Below, one piece after another: positions 21,446 through 29,216 of a stretch of 64,000 nt of DNA. The notes below the pieces were generated by a model. The model was not told the DNA's origin. It saw only the letters and a program-made list of their open reading frames with translations, and searched no databases. Source of the DNA: Stutzerimonas stutzeri (GTDB lineage: Bacteria; Pseudomonadota; Gammaproteobacteria; Pseudomonadales; Pseudomonadaceae); the NCBI RefSeq assembly GCF_000952685.1, contig NZ_JYHV01000037.1, positions 620,001-684,000 of the forward strand. Direction: 5' to 3'. Numbering within the stretch: the stretch's first letter is position 1; the number at the start of each line of letters is the position of its first letter. Both the position numbers and the translations under genes were made by a program.

Positions 21446-21696
21446 GGGATACTCGTCTTTCCGGATGGGGCTCGTCGGAGAGTAGTCTTGTTCATTTTTA
21501 TAGACAATAGCCGACCGTTGCCGCTTCGGAAAGCTGAGTAAGCGCTTTGCGATTTTTTCTCGAACCGCCCCAAAAACGCCCATTGTGGGCCTCGACGGGG
21601 CATTTCGAGGCGCTATTGACAGCGACCTGGCTTTTCGATTGACTCCGAGACAAGCTATTTGATGATTGAAATTTTTAACAATTAAGGTGCTTCATC
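21446..21696. promoter_or_regulatory. Divergent spuA-spuI control region
   Basis: This 251-base, relatively A+T-rich gap must carry both promoters. The element GCTATTG-N-C appears twice, once facing each gene: GCTATTGAC at 21613-21621 toward spuI and GCTATTGTC on the minus strand (plus 21503-21511) toward spuA. TATAAA on the minus strand (plus 21497-21502) directly follows the spuA-facing copy. TTGACA at 21616-21621 overlaps the spuI-facing copy, but no good -10 follows it, which suggests activator dependence. These are candidates only. Confidence 0.4.
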
Positions 21697-23073
21697 ATGC
21701 TCCCGCCGCCGCGTGCCGTTCAGCTCAACGAAGCGAACGCATTTCTCAAGGAACACCCGGAGGTCCAATACGTCGACCTGCTGATCGCAGACATGAATGG
21801 TGTCGTTCGAGGCAAGCGCATCGAGCGCGCCAGCCTGCATCGGGTGTATGAAAAAGGTATTAACCTCCCCGCCTCGCTGTTTGCCCTCGACATCAATGGC
21901 ATCACCGTGGAAAGCACCGGGCTGGGGATGGACATCGGTGATTCCGACCGAACCTGCTTCCCCATCCCCAACACGCTGAGCAACGAACCCTGGCAGAAGC
22001 GCCCCACCGCGCAGCTACTGATGACCATGCACGAGCGCGACGGCTCGCCGTTCTTCGCCGATCCGCGTGAGGTGCTGCGCCAGGTGGTGAGCAAGTTCGA
22101 CGAGTTGGGCCTGACCATTTGCGCGGCCTTCGAACTGGAGTTCTACCTGATCGATCAAGAGAACGTGAACGGCCGTCCGCAACCGCCACGCTCACCGATC
22201 TCCGGCAAGCGCCCGCACTCCACGCAGGTCTATCTGATCGATGACCTCGACGAATACGTCGATTGCCTGCAGGACATTCTCGAGGGCGCCAAGGAACAGG
22301 GCATTCCCGCCGATGCCATCGTCAAGGAAAGCGCCCCGGCGCAATTCGAGGTCAACCTCCACCACGTCGCCGACCCGATCAAGGCGTGTGACTATGCGGT
22401 GCTACTCAAGCGGCTGATCAAGAACATTGCCTACGACCATGAGATGGACACCACCTTTATGGCCAAGCCCTACCCGGGCCAGGCCGGTAACGGGTTGCAC
22501 GTGCACATTTCGCTACTGGACAAGAACGGCAACAATATCTTCGCCACCGATAATCCGCTGGAAAGCGAGACGCTGCGCCACGCCATTGGCGGCATTCAGC
22601 AGACCATGGCCGCGTCGATGGCCTTCCTCTGCCCTAACGTCAACTCTTACCGCCGGTTCGGTGCTCAGTTCTACGTACCGAATGCGCCCTGCTGGGGTCT
22701 GGACAACCGCACCGTGGCACTACGAGTGCCGACCGACAGCCCGGACGCCGTGCGCATCGAGCATCGTGTAGCCGGCGCCGACGCCAACCCCTACCTGCTG
22801 CTGGCGGGCGTACTGGCCGGGGTTCACCACGGATTGACCAACAAGATCGCCCCGGACGAGCCGATCGAGGGCAACTCTTACGAGCAGGTCGAGCAGAGCC
22901 TGCCGACCAACCTGCGCGATGCCCTGCGCGAGCTGGACGACAGCGAGATCATGGCGCGCTATATCGACTCCACGTACATCGACATCTTCGTCGCTTGCAA
23001 AGAGAGTGAACTGGCCGAATTCGAACACTCGATCTCCGACCTGGAATACAACTGGTATCTGCACACCGTGTGA
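21697..23073 (+). CDS. spuI: Gamma-glutamylpolyamine synthetase SpuI
   Basis: Second glutamine-synthetase-like ligase, paralogous to SpuB, predicted to gamma-glutamylate putrescine and related amines. The 458 residues contain YVDLLIADMNGVVRGKRIER at the N-terminus, FELEFYLIDQEN (metal ligand), KESAPAQFEVNLHHVADP, GLHVHISLLDKNG and RIEHRVAGADANPYLLLAG. It is divergent from spuABC, as in P. aeruginosa where spuI flanks the cluster. The start at 21697 is short and well placed, with AAGGTG upstream. It marks the left edge of the accessory block; a GC-rich hairpin follows. Confidence 0.9.
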   Translation: MLPPPRAVQLNEANAFLKEHPEVQYVDLLIADMNGVVRGKRIERASLHRVYEKGINLPASLFALDINGITVESTGLGMDIGDSDRTCFPIPNTLSNEPWQKRPTAQLLMTMHERDGSPFFADPREVLRQVVSKFDELGLTICAAFELEFYLIDQENVNGRPQPPRSPISGKRPHSTQVYLIDDLDEYVDCLQDILEGAKEQGIPADAIVKESAPAQFEVNLHHVADPIKACDYAVLLKRLIKNIAYDHEMDTTFMAKPYPGQAGNGLHVHISLLDKNGNNIFATDNPLESETLRHAIGGIQQTMAASMAFLCPNVNSYRRFGAQFYVPNAPCWGLDNRTVALRVPTDSPDAVRIEHRVAGADANPYLLLAGVLAGVHHGLTNKIAPDEPIEGNSYEQVEQSLPTNLRDALRELDDSEIMARYIDSTYIDIFVACKESELAEFEHSISDLEYNWYLHTV

Positions 23074-23081
23074 CGCCCCGG

Positions 23082-23105
23082 GCCCCGCACCCGAGCGTGC
23101 GGGGC
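23082..23105 (+). terminator. Hairpin terminator-like structure after spuI
   Basis: GCCCCGCAC (23082-23090) pairs perfectly with GTGCGGGGC (23097-23105) over a six-base loop, starting 8 bases after the spuI stop. The following TCGCTGTTTC is only weakly T-rich. It lies between convergent genes and may serve both strands. Confidence 0.6.
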
Positions 23106-23113
23106 TCGCTGTT

Positions 23114-23521
23114 TCAGCGGCGCATCTGCAGCATTTTCCATCCGTTTCCGGATGGATCACGGAAACCGGCATCCACGTTGCCGTACCGATCTTCGGGCTC
23201 CTGCGTAAATTCCACACCCTGGTCGCGCATCCGCGTGTAGGCCTCACGGCAATCGTCGACAACCAGCACGAGGGGCGGCATCGCGCCTTTGGCTACCATT
23301 GCGAGCAGTGTCTGTGCGGTCGCCGCATCGTGAGTCGGCGGTCCCGGCAAGAGCAGCCCGAGCTGGAATGTCGGCTGCTCGGGATGCTGTACCGTGAGCC
23401 AGCGGTAATCGCCGTTGCGCACGTCCGTGTGAACGCGAAAGCCGAGTTTCGTGACATAGAACGCCAGCGCTTCATCCTGGTCCCGAACGTACAAACCAGC
23501 CACTTCGATACCTTGAGTCAT
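23114..23521 (-). CDS. VOC (glyoxalase/bleomycin-resistance) family protein
   Basis: 135-residue vicinal-oxygen-chelate fold protein. It begins GIEVAGLYVRDQDEALAFYVTKLGF and ends DRYGNVDAGFRDPSGNGWKMLQ, the two beta-alpha-beta-beta-beta modules of the family. Members bind or modify small electrophiles or antibiotics; substrate is unknown here. The ATG at 23521 overlaps the stop of the upstream AraC-type regulator (ATGA), so the two genes are coupled, and the regulator may control this enzyme. The frame remains open far upstream but only as an antisense shadow of the regulator. Confidence 0.82.
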   Translation of the reverse strand: MTQGIEVAGLYVRDQDEALAFYVTKLGFRVHTDVRNGDYRWLTVQHPEQPTFQLGLLLPGPPTHDAATAQTLLAMVAKGAMPPLVLVVDDCREAYTRMRDQGVEFTQEPEDRYGNVDAGFRDPSGNGWKMLQMRR

Positions 23522-24009
23522 AGAGCCTCCTTTTCTTGGGCTCCCGTTATATCGCCCGCTTTCCGACGTCGCTTCTCCGAAACTGCCATTGTCAGGGCGG
23601 GTCGCAGCGCTGCGCCGAGGACACAGGCGGGTACGCGACCGGGGTCTTGCATCCTGGACCGCTCGTACGCTCGGATCTCGCCCGGATTCCTGCCGGTTAT
23701 GTCGCGGAAGGTGCGCCCGAACGTGCCCAGGCTTCGCCAACCTGTGCGATAGGCGATCTCGGTGATGGGCAGGTCAGTTTCTCGCAGCAATGTCGTGGCT
23801 CGCTCGATGCGTCGCGTGAGCAGGTAGCGATGTGGTGGAACGCCGAACGCCTGCTTGAACGATCGTGCGAAATGGGCCGCAGAAATGCAGCTGACGCGCG
23901 CCAACCGCCAGACAGGCCAATCCTCGGCCGGTGCGGCATCCATCCTATCCTTCGCGCGCAGCAGTCGACGCAGCAACTCGGGACTCTGGCTGGCGGTTTC
24001 TCCACTCAT
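23518..24009 (-). CDS. AraC-family transcriptional regulator (short)
   Basis: 163-residue DNA-binding protein made essentially of the AraC double helix-turn-helix near its N-terminus: VWRLARVSCISAAHFARSFK as the first helix-turn-helix, then GVPPHRYLLTRRIERATTLL and LPITEIAYRTGWRSLGTFGR as the second, ending FRDITGRNPGEIRA (about residues 30-125). There is no N-terminal cupin, so ligand sensing, if any, is in the roughly 40 residues that follow. It is the upstream partner of the VOC gene it overlaps by 4 bases and probably regulates it. Confidence 0.8.
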   Translation of the reverse strand: MSGETASQSPELLRRLLRAKDRMDAAPAEDWPVWRLARVSCISAAHFARSFKQAFGVPPHRYLLTRRIERATTLLRETDLPITEIAYRTGWRSLGTFGRTFRDITGRNPGEIRAYERSRMQDPGRVPACVLGAALRPALTMAVSEKRRRKAGDITGAQEKEAL

Positions 24010-24102
24010 GCAGGATCCAAGGTTGAGTCCGGTTTCCCCGAATCAAGCCGCGGGCCGACTCGATTCAGTCATCAGCCCAGTGCGCAACGGTGCGCCTGAT
24101 CA

Positions 24103-24506
24103 TCAGGCGGTTATCACCACCGAGGGCGCACTGCGCTCGGCCGGTCCATGAAAGACGGCCTCGATATTGTTTCCATCAGGATCCAGGACGAACGCGCCAA
24201 AGTAGCCGGGATGATAAGGCCGTTCGCCCGGCGCGCCATTATCCCGACCGCCCGCCGCAAGCGCTGCCAGATGAAAGCGTTGCACCGTTTCGCGATCGGG
24301 CGCCTGAAAAGCGAGATGAACCCGGGTGATATAGCCATCGGCTTTGTCCACGAACAACTCATCGGCGTGAAAGAAGCCTGGCCCCTCTTGCAGTGCATCC
24401 TCGTGCCCCAACGCCGCGAACACCGCGCGATAGAAGTTTTGCTGGCGTCAAGATCGGCGACCCGTAGGTGGATATGGTCAAAGAGCCTGCCTCGGTGAAA
24501 CTGCAT
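24103..24506 (-). pseudogene. VOC family protein with a single frameshift
   Basis: The N-terminal piece (MQFHRGRLFDHIHLRVADLD, from 24506) and the C-terminal piece (FAALGHEDALQEGPGFFHAD to the end at 24103) lie in different frames. Together they make one normal VOC protein of about 134 residues. The break is near 24434: adding one T to the minus-strand sequence AAAACTTCTATCG (as AAAACTTTCTATCG) restores KTFYRAVFAALG. It is therefore a one-base deletion, or a sequencing error. As read, the gene is broken after about 25 residues. Confidence 0.8.
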
Positions 24507-24598
24507 GACGATCTCCTCGTAAGTAAGAGCCTGTAGAAAACACTTTGCAGAGCGACGCCAGACTTGAAGCGCCTTGCTGTTCTGCCGGAAATGCTGCG

Positions 24599-24961
24599 TC
24601 AGGGCTCGAGCGACTTGGCTACCCTGGCCGAACGAGTCTTGCGCGGCTTGGCGGCTTTCGGGGCAGGCATGAGCGCTGCGGTTTCAATGATGAGACGGCG
24701 AAGCACATCGGTATCGTCCAGCAGCTCGTCAGCGACAGGATAGTGCTTCGCGCCGGGATACGGCGGCCGTTGTGGCAGCTCGGGCGCAAGATCGGAGGCG
24801 GCCTGGGATGGCTTGACGAAGAGGCTGTTGTCACAAGCGAACGCCACGACCTTGCCGTCAAGATAGAGTGCGTACTCTCCGAACATCTTTCGATAGGTCA
24901 GGCGACCACCCAGGCCAACCTGTTCAGCGATGTATTCCACGAAGTCGCGGCTACTGGCCAT
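24599..24961 (-). CDS. TfoX N-terminal domain family protein
   Basis: 120-residue protein matching the TfoX/Sxy N-terminal domain: FVEYIAEQVG near the start, then the diagnostic LTYRKMFGEYALYLDGKVVA (about residues 22-41), SLFVKPSQAA and a Pro-rich region. In Haemophilus and E. coli TfoX/Sxy promotes competence gene expression, but solitary N-terminal-domain proteins like this are widespread and mostly of unknown role. The C-terminal 20 residues are very basic (KAAKPRKTRSARVAK). The start MASSRDFVEY at 24961 is 13 bases from the preceding VOC stop, so the two form one transcription unit. Confidence 0.8.
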   Translation of the reverse strand: MASSRDFVEYIAEQVGLGGRLTYRKMFGEYALYLDGKVVAFACDNSLFVKPSQAASDLAPELPQRPPYPGAKHYPVADELLDDTDVLRRLIIETAALMPAPKAAKPRKTRSARVAKSLEP

Positions 24962-24974
24962 ACCTTCCTCGCAC

Positions 24975-25343
24975 TCACATCTGAGTCGGGTTTTGCTCAT
25001 GCTGCAGGATATTGACCAGCTTGCCCATCGGGTCCCTGACATAGAAGCGCCGAACACCCCAGGGCTCGATGACCGGGCCGTATTCCAAGGCGATACCCGC
25101 ATCCTGAACACGACGCAGGGCGTCAGATAAGTCATCCACCTCAATGGAAAGATCCGGGACAGCCGTGCCGGAGCCGCCCTGGCTTGCGAAGCTTACCTGC
25201 GCGGTCATGTTCGCCGGACTCGTATAGGTACGAATCCAGCCATGATCCATTGCCAGGTCAAGCCCCAGAACGTCTTTGTAGAATGCATGCGCAACAGCCG
25301 GATCGGCGACGGAAACGTTGGCCACGATGCGTTTGACCTTCAT
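24975..25343 (-). CDS. VOC family protein
   Basis: 122-residue vicinal-oxygen-chelate protein: VKRIVANVSVADPAVAHAFY at the N-terminus and RRFYVRDPMGKLVNILQH at the C-terminus with the conserved DPxGxxxN pattern. The substrate is unknown; the relatives are often annotated as glyoxalase-like or antibiotic-resistance proteins. The start at 25343 is preceded by GGGAG at 5-base spacing; a GTG or ATG slightly upstream would also be possible. It is the third VOC gene in 2.3 kb and is closely followed by the TfoX-like gene. Confidence 0.82.
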   Translation of the reverse strand: MKVKRIVANVSVADPAVAHAFYKDVLGLDLAMDHGWIRTYTSPANMTAQVSFASQGGSGTAVPDLSIEVDDLSDALRRVQDAGIALEYGPVIEPWGVRRFYVRDPMGKLVNILQHEQNPTQM

Positions 25344-25405
25344 GCGAACTCCCATAGGAGGCGACGCGCCATAGGCGATTGCCAGTAACCGATTTAAATC
25401 CCAGG

Positions 25406-25714
25406 TCAGCGTTGTGCATCATTTTCAGCGAGCAACGAATGAGCTGTGAGCTCGGCTTCGATGAACGCTGCAATCATGGCGCGATAAACGTTTTCCACCA
25501 CGCGAGGGTTTGCCCCCTGCTCTTGCGCAAGCAAGCCGACCTTCGCGATGACCTGTTCTACCCGATCAGGGGCTTTTACTTCGGCCACCGTCGCTTTGAA
25601 GGATGCTGCTTGCGCGACGAACGCTCCTCGCTCGGCGAGTAACGTCACTATTTCTCTATCCACCCGGTCGATGTTGTCGCGAACTTCGCCGAGTGAATGA
25701 CATTTGATGCCCAT
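25406..25714 (-). CDS. Chorismate mutase, AroQ class (stand-alone)
   Basis: 102-residue all-helical chorismate mutase domain, converting chorismate to prephenate or, in PchB-like members, splitting isochorismate. Readable signatures are RDNIDRVDREIVTLLAERG with the active-site Arg (about residues 12-30), a VKAPDRVEQVI segment and NPRVVENVYRAMIAAFIEAE. The genome should carry its main mutase fused to PheA, so this is an accessory copy. Two starts are possible, GTG 25720 and ATG 25714; GAGG is properly spaced only for the latter. Confidence 0.82.
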   Translation of the reverse strand: MGIKCHSLGEVRDNIDRVDREIVTLLAERGAFVAQAASFKATVAEVKAPDRVEQVIAKVGLLAQEQGANPRVVENVYRAMIAAFIEAELTAHSLLAENDAQR

Positions 25715-25774
25715 CAGCACATACCTCGTTTTTCCATCTGACGTGTGGGTAAAGCGCTCGCGTTAGCGTGCCTG

Positions 25775-26464
25775 CTACGGCGAATCGTTAGTCGCCAACT
25801 CTGCAATGAATATGATCGAGAGCGGTTCTCTGCTCGTCGGGTGGACCGGCTCGCGCAATTCGACAAGCCGCAAGCCACTTTCCGATAGCAGCGTCGCCCA
25901 GCTTGCCAAAGTTCTGAAATACCAGGGCGGAGGATCCGTGAAAGCCGAGTCGAAACCATCCCATGACCCTTCTCGCCAGCCCTCCAGATACGGCAAATGC
26001 CCGCAGGCGGCTATCGGGTGAAGCGTTTGTACGACGAACGCGCCCTGCCGACGCAACAGCGATGGCATCGCCTTGCACAGAACCTCGACCGACTCCTTTC
26101 CCAGCAAGGAAAAATTGCAGACGACGAGATCGAAGGCTTCTTCCAGAATGCCCGCCGCAATCGCTTCGTAGGTCGCCGCGCGGAAGCGTCCAGCTCCGGC
26201 CGCTTGGGCGTGCTGAAGCAAGTCCGGGATGGCATCCACGCCAAGCACATGGACGCCTTTGGCCGCCAGCTCGCGGACCAGCCACCCCTCTCCGCAACCG
26301 ACATCCAGAACGGAACGGGGCGCGCGGCTCATGACTGCGTTGACTATCGCTTCATCCGTAGCCAGCTTGCGGCTCGCGACCTGCCCGCCACGCACCGCCA
26401 CCACCCATTGATGAGCATTTTTTCTCCACGAGTCGATTATTTGCTGGTCGCGGCACATGTCCAT
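25775..26464 (-). CDS. SAM-dependent methyltransferase (class I)
   Basis: About 229 residues with the Rossmann methyltransferase core: SVLDVGCGEGWLVRELAAKG (motif I, SAM-binding), HVLGVDAIPDLL (motif II Asp), FDLVVCNFSLLG (motif IV) and LLRRQGAFVVQTLHP (motif V). The target is not predictable. Starts at 26464 (ATGGACATG) or 26458 are possible; the longer frame upstream overlaps the preceding gene. It begins 5 bases after the stop of the DUF1772-like gene, so the two are co-transcribed. Its last codons contain CGACTAACG. Confidence 0.8.
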   Translation of the reverse strand: MDMCRDQQIIDSWRKNAHQWVVAVRGGQVASRKLATDEAIVNAVMSRAPRSVLDVGCGEGWLVRELAAKGVHVLGVDAIPDLLQHAQAAGAGRFRAATYEAIAAGILEEAFDLVVCNFSLLGKESVEVLCKAMPSLLRRQGAFVVQTLHPIAACGHLPYLEGWREGSWDGFDSAFTDPPPWYFRTLASWATLLSESGLRLVELREPVHPTSREPLSIIFIAELATNDSP

Positions 26465-26469
26465 GTCGA

Positions 26470-26958
26470 TCAAGTGGATCGCTCCTCTGCGTCGCCAGCG
26501 TTCGGTGGAAGTTCGGCGAGAATGGAGATCACCAACGCCGCCAGTGCGACTATCTGCAGGATCGCGCGCGCGGCATGCGCAAACTCCCACTGATTGCGCA
26601 GCCGCGTCCAGTCAGCAGGCAACGTCTCAGGCGACAGAGGCACCAGCGCTGCGTTCACTGGAGCGACCCATATCCAGAAAGTCGCATGCGTCGCGATCAG
26701 GCAAGTGGCGGCAAGCAACGTCCAGAGAAACGCCGTTCGGTGGCTGCGAAGGGCAACAACGAGCACCAGCACAGCGACAACCGCGCCGATCTCGCAAACA
26801 CCTGAGACCTTGCCATAGGTCGGATAGAGCGTTTGTAGCAGGCCAAGCCATTGAGCACCGTTATAGGTGAGCTTGGCCGGCAGTTCCAGAAGGTGGGCGA
26901 ACGCCGCGCTCAGGCTGAGGGCCGTCAGCATGATCGTGAGAAATCGCAGTGATTTCAT
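26470..26958 (-). CDS. DUF1772-like membrane protein
   Basis: 162-residue integral membrane protein with four predicted helices: LTIMLTALSLSAAFAHLLEL, IGAVVAVLVLVVAL, FLWTLLAATCLIATHATFWI and ILQIVALAALVISI. The pattern of an early HLLELPAKL and a mid-protein NQWEFAHAARAILQ resembles DUF1772 (anthrone-oxygenase-like) proteins; function is unknown. The start at 26958 is the first Met preceding the first helix, with GGGAGCAAG upstream. It overlaps nothing and leads directly into the methyltransferase. Confidence 0.68.
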   Translation of the reverse strand: MKSLRFLTIMLTALSLSAAFAHLLELPAKLTYNGAQWLGLLQTLYPTYGKVSGVCEIGAVVAVLVLVVALRSHRTAFLWTLLAATCLIATHATFWIWVAPVNAALVPLSPETLPADWTRLRNQWEFAHAARAILQIVALAALVISILAELPPNAGDAEERST

Positions 26959-27051
26959 CGTCTTGCTCCCGATGTGGCAAGCGCATGGCACTTCTTAAGC
27001 CGAGCCGTCAAGAGACGGTCCTGATGGGCAAGCACGTCCACCCACGCCTTT

Positions 27052-27675
27052 TTATGCGCGCTTGGCCAGCAGCGCCCATACACCCGCGATGGACAGAAGG
27101 GACCCGCCAGCCAGATTGAACCGCCGCTGTGCACGTGGCGAAGACAGCACCTTTCGAGCCGAGCCAGCAAAGACCGCGTACAAGGTCGCATTGAGCGTAG
27201 CCATGACCACGAACGTGATGGCAAGCACCCAAAGCTGCTGCGTGACACCCGCGCTCGGATCTATGAACTGAGGCAAGAAGGCTACGAAGAACACAATGCC
27301 CTTCGGGTTCAGCGCGGTTACGAGGTAGGTGTTCGCGAACAGCTTCCAACGTGAGCCCGGCGCGGCTGGTACGACCCGTTCAGTTGCCGAAATACCTGCG
27401 CGCAGGAGCTTGACGCCAAGATAGAGCAGATACAGACCGCCGGCCCACTTGACGACGGTGAACCAGAAGGCCGAAGTGGCGAGCAACGCGCCCAGCCCGA
27501 GAAGCGAGACAAGCAAGGCGGTTGAGTCACCCAGCGCCACAGCAGCAACGAGCGGCACATTGGCTCGCCGCCCATGAGCCATGGAGTAGCTGATGACCGT
27601 GAGAATGGTTGGGCCCGGGATGATCAGCAGGAGCGCAGACGCGGCGGCGAAGGCAAACCAGAGTTCGATGGACAT
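27052..27675 (-). CDS. LysE/RhtB-family amino-acid exporter
   Basis: 207-residue inner-membrane exporter with six hydrophobic segments. The N-terminal LLLIIPGPTILTVISYSMAHG is the LysE/RhtB signature, and ANTYLVTALNPKGIVFFVAFLPQF (about residues 113-136) is the second conserved block. Such proteins export amino acids such as homoserine, threonine or lysine; substrate not assignable. AAGGAA precedes the ATG. A GTTAGCT heptamer, an integron-core-like sequence, lies 18 bases upstream of the start (plus 27694-27700), as expected for a gene cassette. It neighbours a second, related exporter. Confidence 0.88.
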   Translation of the reverse strand: MSIELWFAFAAASALLLIIPGPTILTVISYSMAHGRRANVPLVAAVALGDSTALLVSLLGLGALLATSAFWFTVVKWAGGLYLLYLGVKLLRAGISATERVVPAAPGSRWKLFANTYLVTALNPKGIVFFVAFLPQFIDPSAGVTQQLWVLAITFVVMATLNATLYAVFAGSARKVLSSPRAQRRFNLAGGSLLSIAGVWALLAKRA

Positions 27676-27747
27676 GTGCGGTATTCCTTAAACAGCTAAC
27701 GTTCGAACGAGAACGTGTCGTATATCCTGACGTTTGAGATGGGCGGG

Positions 27748-28362
27748 TTATTTCTCGCTGAGGGCGAGCTTGGCTCCGAGACAGGCAAAAGCGGCGGAGA
27801 AACTGTAGCGGAGCCACCGCTGCACGGTGGTGGACTCGATAACCATCCGGCGGAACGCATGGGCAACGAGCCCATAGATGACGAAGACAGTGAAAGTCAT
27901 GGCCATGAACACCCCGCTGAGGAACAGCAGCTGCAACAGCGGCCGGGCCGTATTGGGCTCGATGAACTGAGGCAGGAACGCGAGAAAGAAGATGGTGAGC
28001 TTGGGGTTGAGGATGTTCAGTAGGAAGGCCTTGATGACCAGCTCCACGGCAGAGACCTTCGACAAGGTGCCATCGACGGCGAAGGCGGAACGGTCGCGCC
28101 AAGTGACGTAGGCGACGTAAAAGAGGTACGCGACGCCTGCGTACTTCAGCACCTGGAACGCCAAGGCACTGGTGTGCATGACGGCTGCCAGGCCGAGCAC
28201 GGTGGCAAGAAGGTGCGGCACTATTCCGGCAGTGCACCCCAACGCGGCGTAGACACTGGCTCGGCGTCCCTGAGTAAGCCCTGTGGAGACGGTATAGATG
28301 ACGCCCGTGCCGGGGATGAGCACAACGATGAGGGAAGTGAGAAGGAACTCGACACTGACCAT
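27748..28362 (-). CDS. LysE/RhtB-family amino-acid exporter
   Basis: 204-residue exporter of the same superfamily as the next gene: VEFLLTSLIVVLIPGTGVIY at the N-terminus, ALGCTAGIVPHLLATVLGLAA in the first half, and FLLNILNPKLTIFFLAFLPQF as the second conserved block. Substrate unknown. GGAG lies six bases before the ATG. The sequence GTTAGCC (plus 28400-28406) lies 37 bases upstream of the start codon and could be an integron core-like boundary. The two exporters have diverged strongly from each other, so a recent local duplication is unlikely. Confidence 0.88.
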   Translation of the reverse strand: MVSVEFLLTSLIVVLIPGTGVIYTVSTGLTQGRRASVYAALGCTAGIVPHLLATVLGLAAVMHTSALAFQVLKYAGVAYLFYVAYVTWRDRSAFAVDGTLSKVSAVELVIKAFLLNILNPKLTIFFLAFLPQFIEPNTARPLLQLLFLSGVFMAMTFTVFVIYGLVAHAFRRMVIESTTVQRWLRYSFSAAFACLGAKLALSEK

Positions 28363-28690
28363 GTTTGCTCCGTGCGCTACGCTTTGCGGCCTTGGTGACG
28401 GCTAACGATAGAACATGAGGCGGGTGTTGGCTCGTTCCATTGCGTGCAAACGGAGCGGTGTGAAATCCAGGAATGCGTTCTCCTCACACCACGCTTCTAT
28501 ACCAAGGCGTCGGTGATTGAAGAGCGGGGAGAACCGACCTGGCCGCCGTCTTCTACTCGGAAACCAACCCCGGCGCAAAACGCCACACAGCGCAACCTCA
28601 GCAACGACCCCGAGCGCTCGATGTAGGGCTGGCGTTTGGTTAAGGGCCGGGGTTGGCGAGCGGAAGGAACGGTCATACGAGCGGGCTTAG
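28363..28690. other. 328-base gap with no gene
   Basis: This gap between the second exporter and the possible nuclease-fold gene contains no credible coding region. The only open frame (plus, about 60 codons) has no ribosome-binding site or recognisable sequence. It holds the nested inverted-repeat element at 28564-28656 and the GTTAGCC core-like heptamer at 28400-28406. Confidence 0.6.
28564..28656. repeat. Nested inverted-repeat element (93 bp)
   Basis: The outer arms CCAACCCCGGC (28564-28574) and GCCGGGGTTGG (28646-28656) are perfect complements. Inside them AAACGCCA (28578-28585) and TGGCGTTT (28630-28637) are again perfect complements, with short unequal spacers of 3 and 8 bases between outer and inner arms. 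A perfect 10-bp palindrome CGAGCGCTCG lies in the apical part (28611-28620). The two-stem layout with asymmetric spacers recalls an attC hairpin or a MITE-like palindrome, but no GTTRRRY core is present. Confidence 0.75.
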
Positions 28691-29203
28691 CTACCCAGCA
28701 AACGAAGCGAGGGTTTTGAGCACATGGTTGGAGTTCTTTAATTCTGCGCCAATGTCTCGAACACGGCTGTCGGACAATAACGCTCCCCGAATATGCAGAA
28801 TATGGCCGTTAACATGCGCCCGATAGATGCTGTAGTCCGCGATTACGACGTGAGGGATGGATACAGCCACAACAACTTCATACGACTCGTCAAAAATAAC
28901 AGCGACGAGCTCATCGAAGTCCATTTTCTCCAGATTCCGTATTACCCCTAACTGTCTAGATCGATTGTCGGCAGTTACGCGGCGGGCCTTTATTTGAAAT
29001 TTTCGACCGGAATCAGACTCAGCGTCATGGCCTGCCGCTGAGTTCTTTGCGAGCTTTAAATTCAAGGCTGAAGAAACCAGCCATTCGGCATAATCACCGA
29101 CAGGATTATTTTTCGTTCGAAGAATGCCCCTGTTTCTAAGCTCGCCTATTACGACGGCCTGGAGATTGAGCAGTTCTCGCGTAGTAAAGGTGGCTAGGTC
29201 CAT
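28691..29203 (-). CDS. Unknown protein with possible PD-(D/E)XK nuclease core
   Basis: 170-residue protein, visibly less G+C-rich than the flanking core genes. After a helical start (LLNLQAVVIGELRNRG) come GDYAEWLVSSAL and then GHDAESDSGRKFQIKARRV. An Asp-containing strand followed by QIK is how many restriction-endonuclease-like folds present their catalytic Asp and (E/Q)xK. A second half with RQLGVIRNLEKMDFDELVAVIFD supports a beta-rich core. I recall a DUF6998 label for similar proteins but cannot verify it. It begins 13 bases after the attC core site, as cassette genes do. Confidence 0.6.
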   Translation of the reverse strand: MDLATFTTRELLNLQAVVIGELRNRGILRTKNNPVGDYAEWLVSSALNLKLAKNSAAGHDAESDSGRKFQIKARRVTADNRSRQLGVIRNLEKMDFDELVAVIFDESYEVVVAVSIPHVVIADYSIYRAHVNGHILHIRGALLSDSRVRDIGAELKNSNHVLKTLASFAG

Positions 29204-29216
29204 GTCGTTAAAGCCT

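Noticed and set aside
24027-24080. GAATC...GATTC hairpin between the AraC and frameshifted VOC genes
   Set aside because: Stem needs two wobble pairs, no core or T-run; too weak for an attC or terminator call.
25715-25800. CGACTAACG and CGTCAGATG around the methyltransferase stop, attC-like ends 60 bp apart
   Set aside because: Neither end matches the core well and the inner boxes do not pair convincingly.
26999-27051. Possible second attC with CGGCTTAAG and a CCGTC-TCTT-GACGG hairpin on the minus strand
   Set aside because: No GTTRRRY core follows the CGGCTTAAG box before the DUF1772 start, so it falls short of an attC call.
28444-28626. 60-codon plus-strand ORF in the gap before the exporter
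   Set aside because: No ribosome-binding site, no recognisable sequence, and it overlaps the nested inverted repeat.
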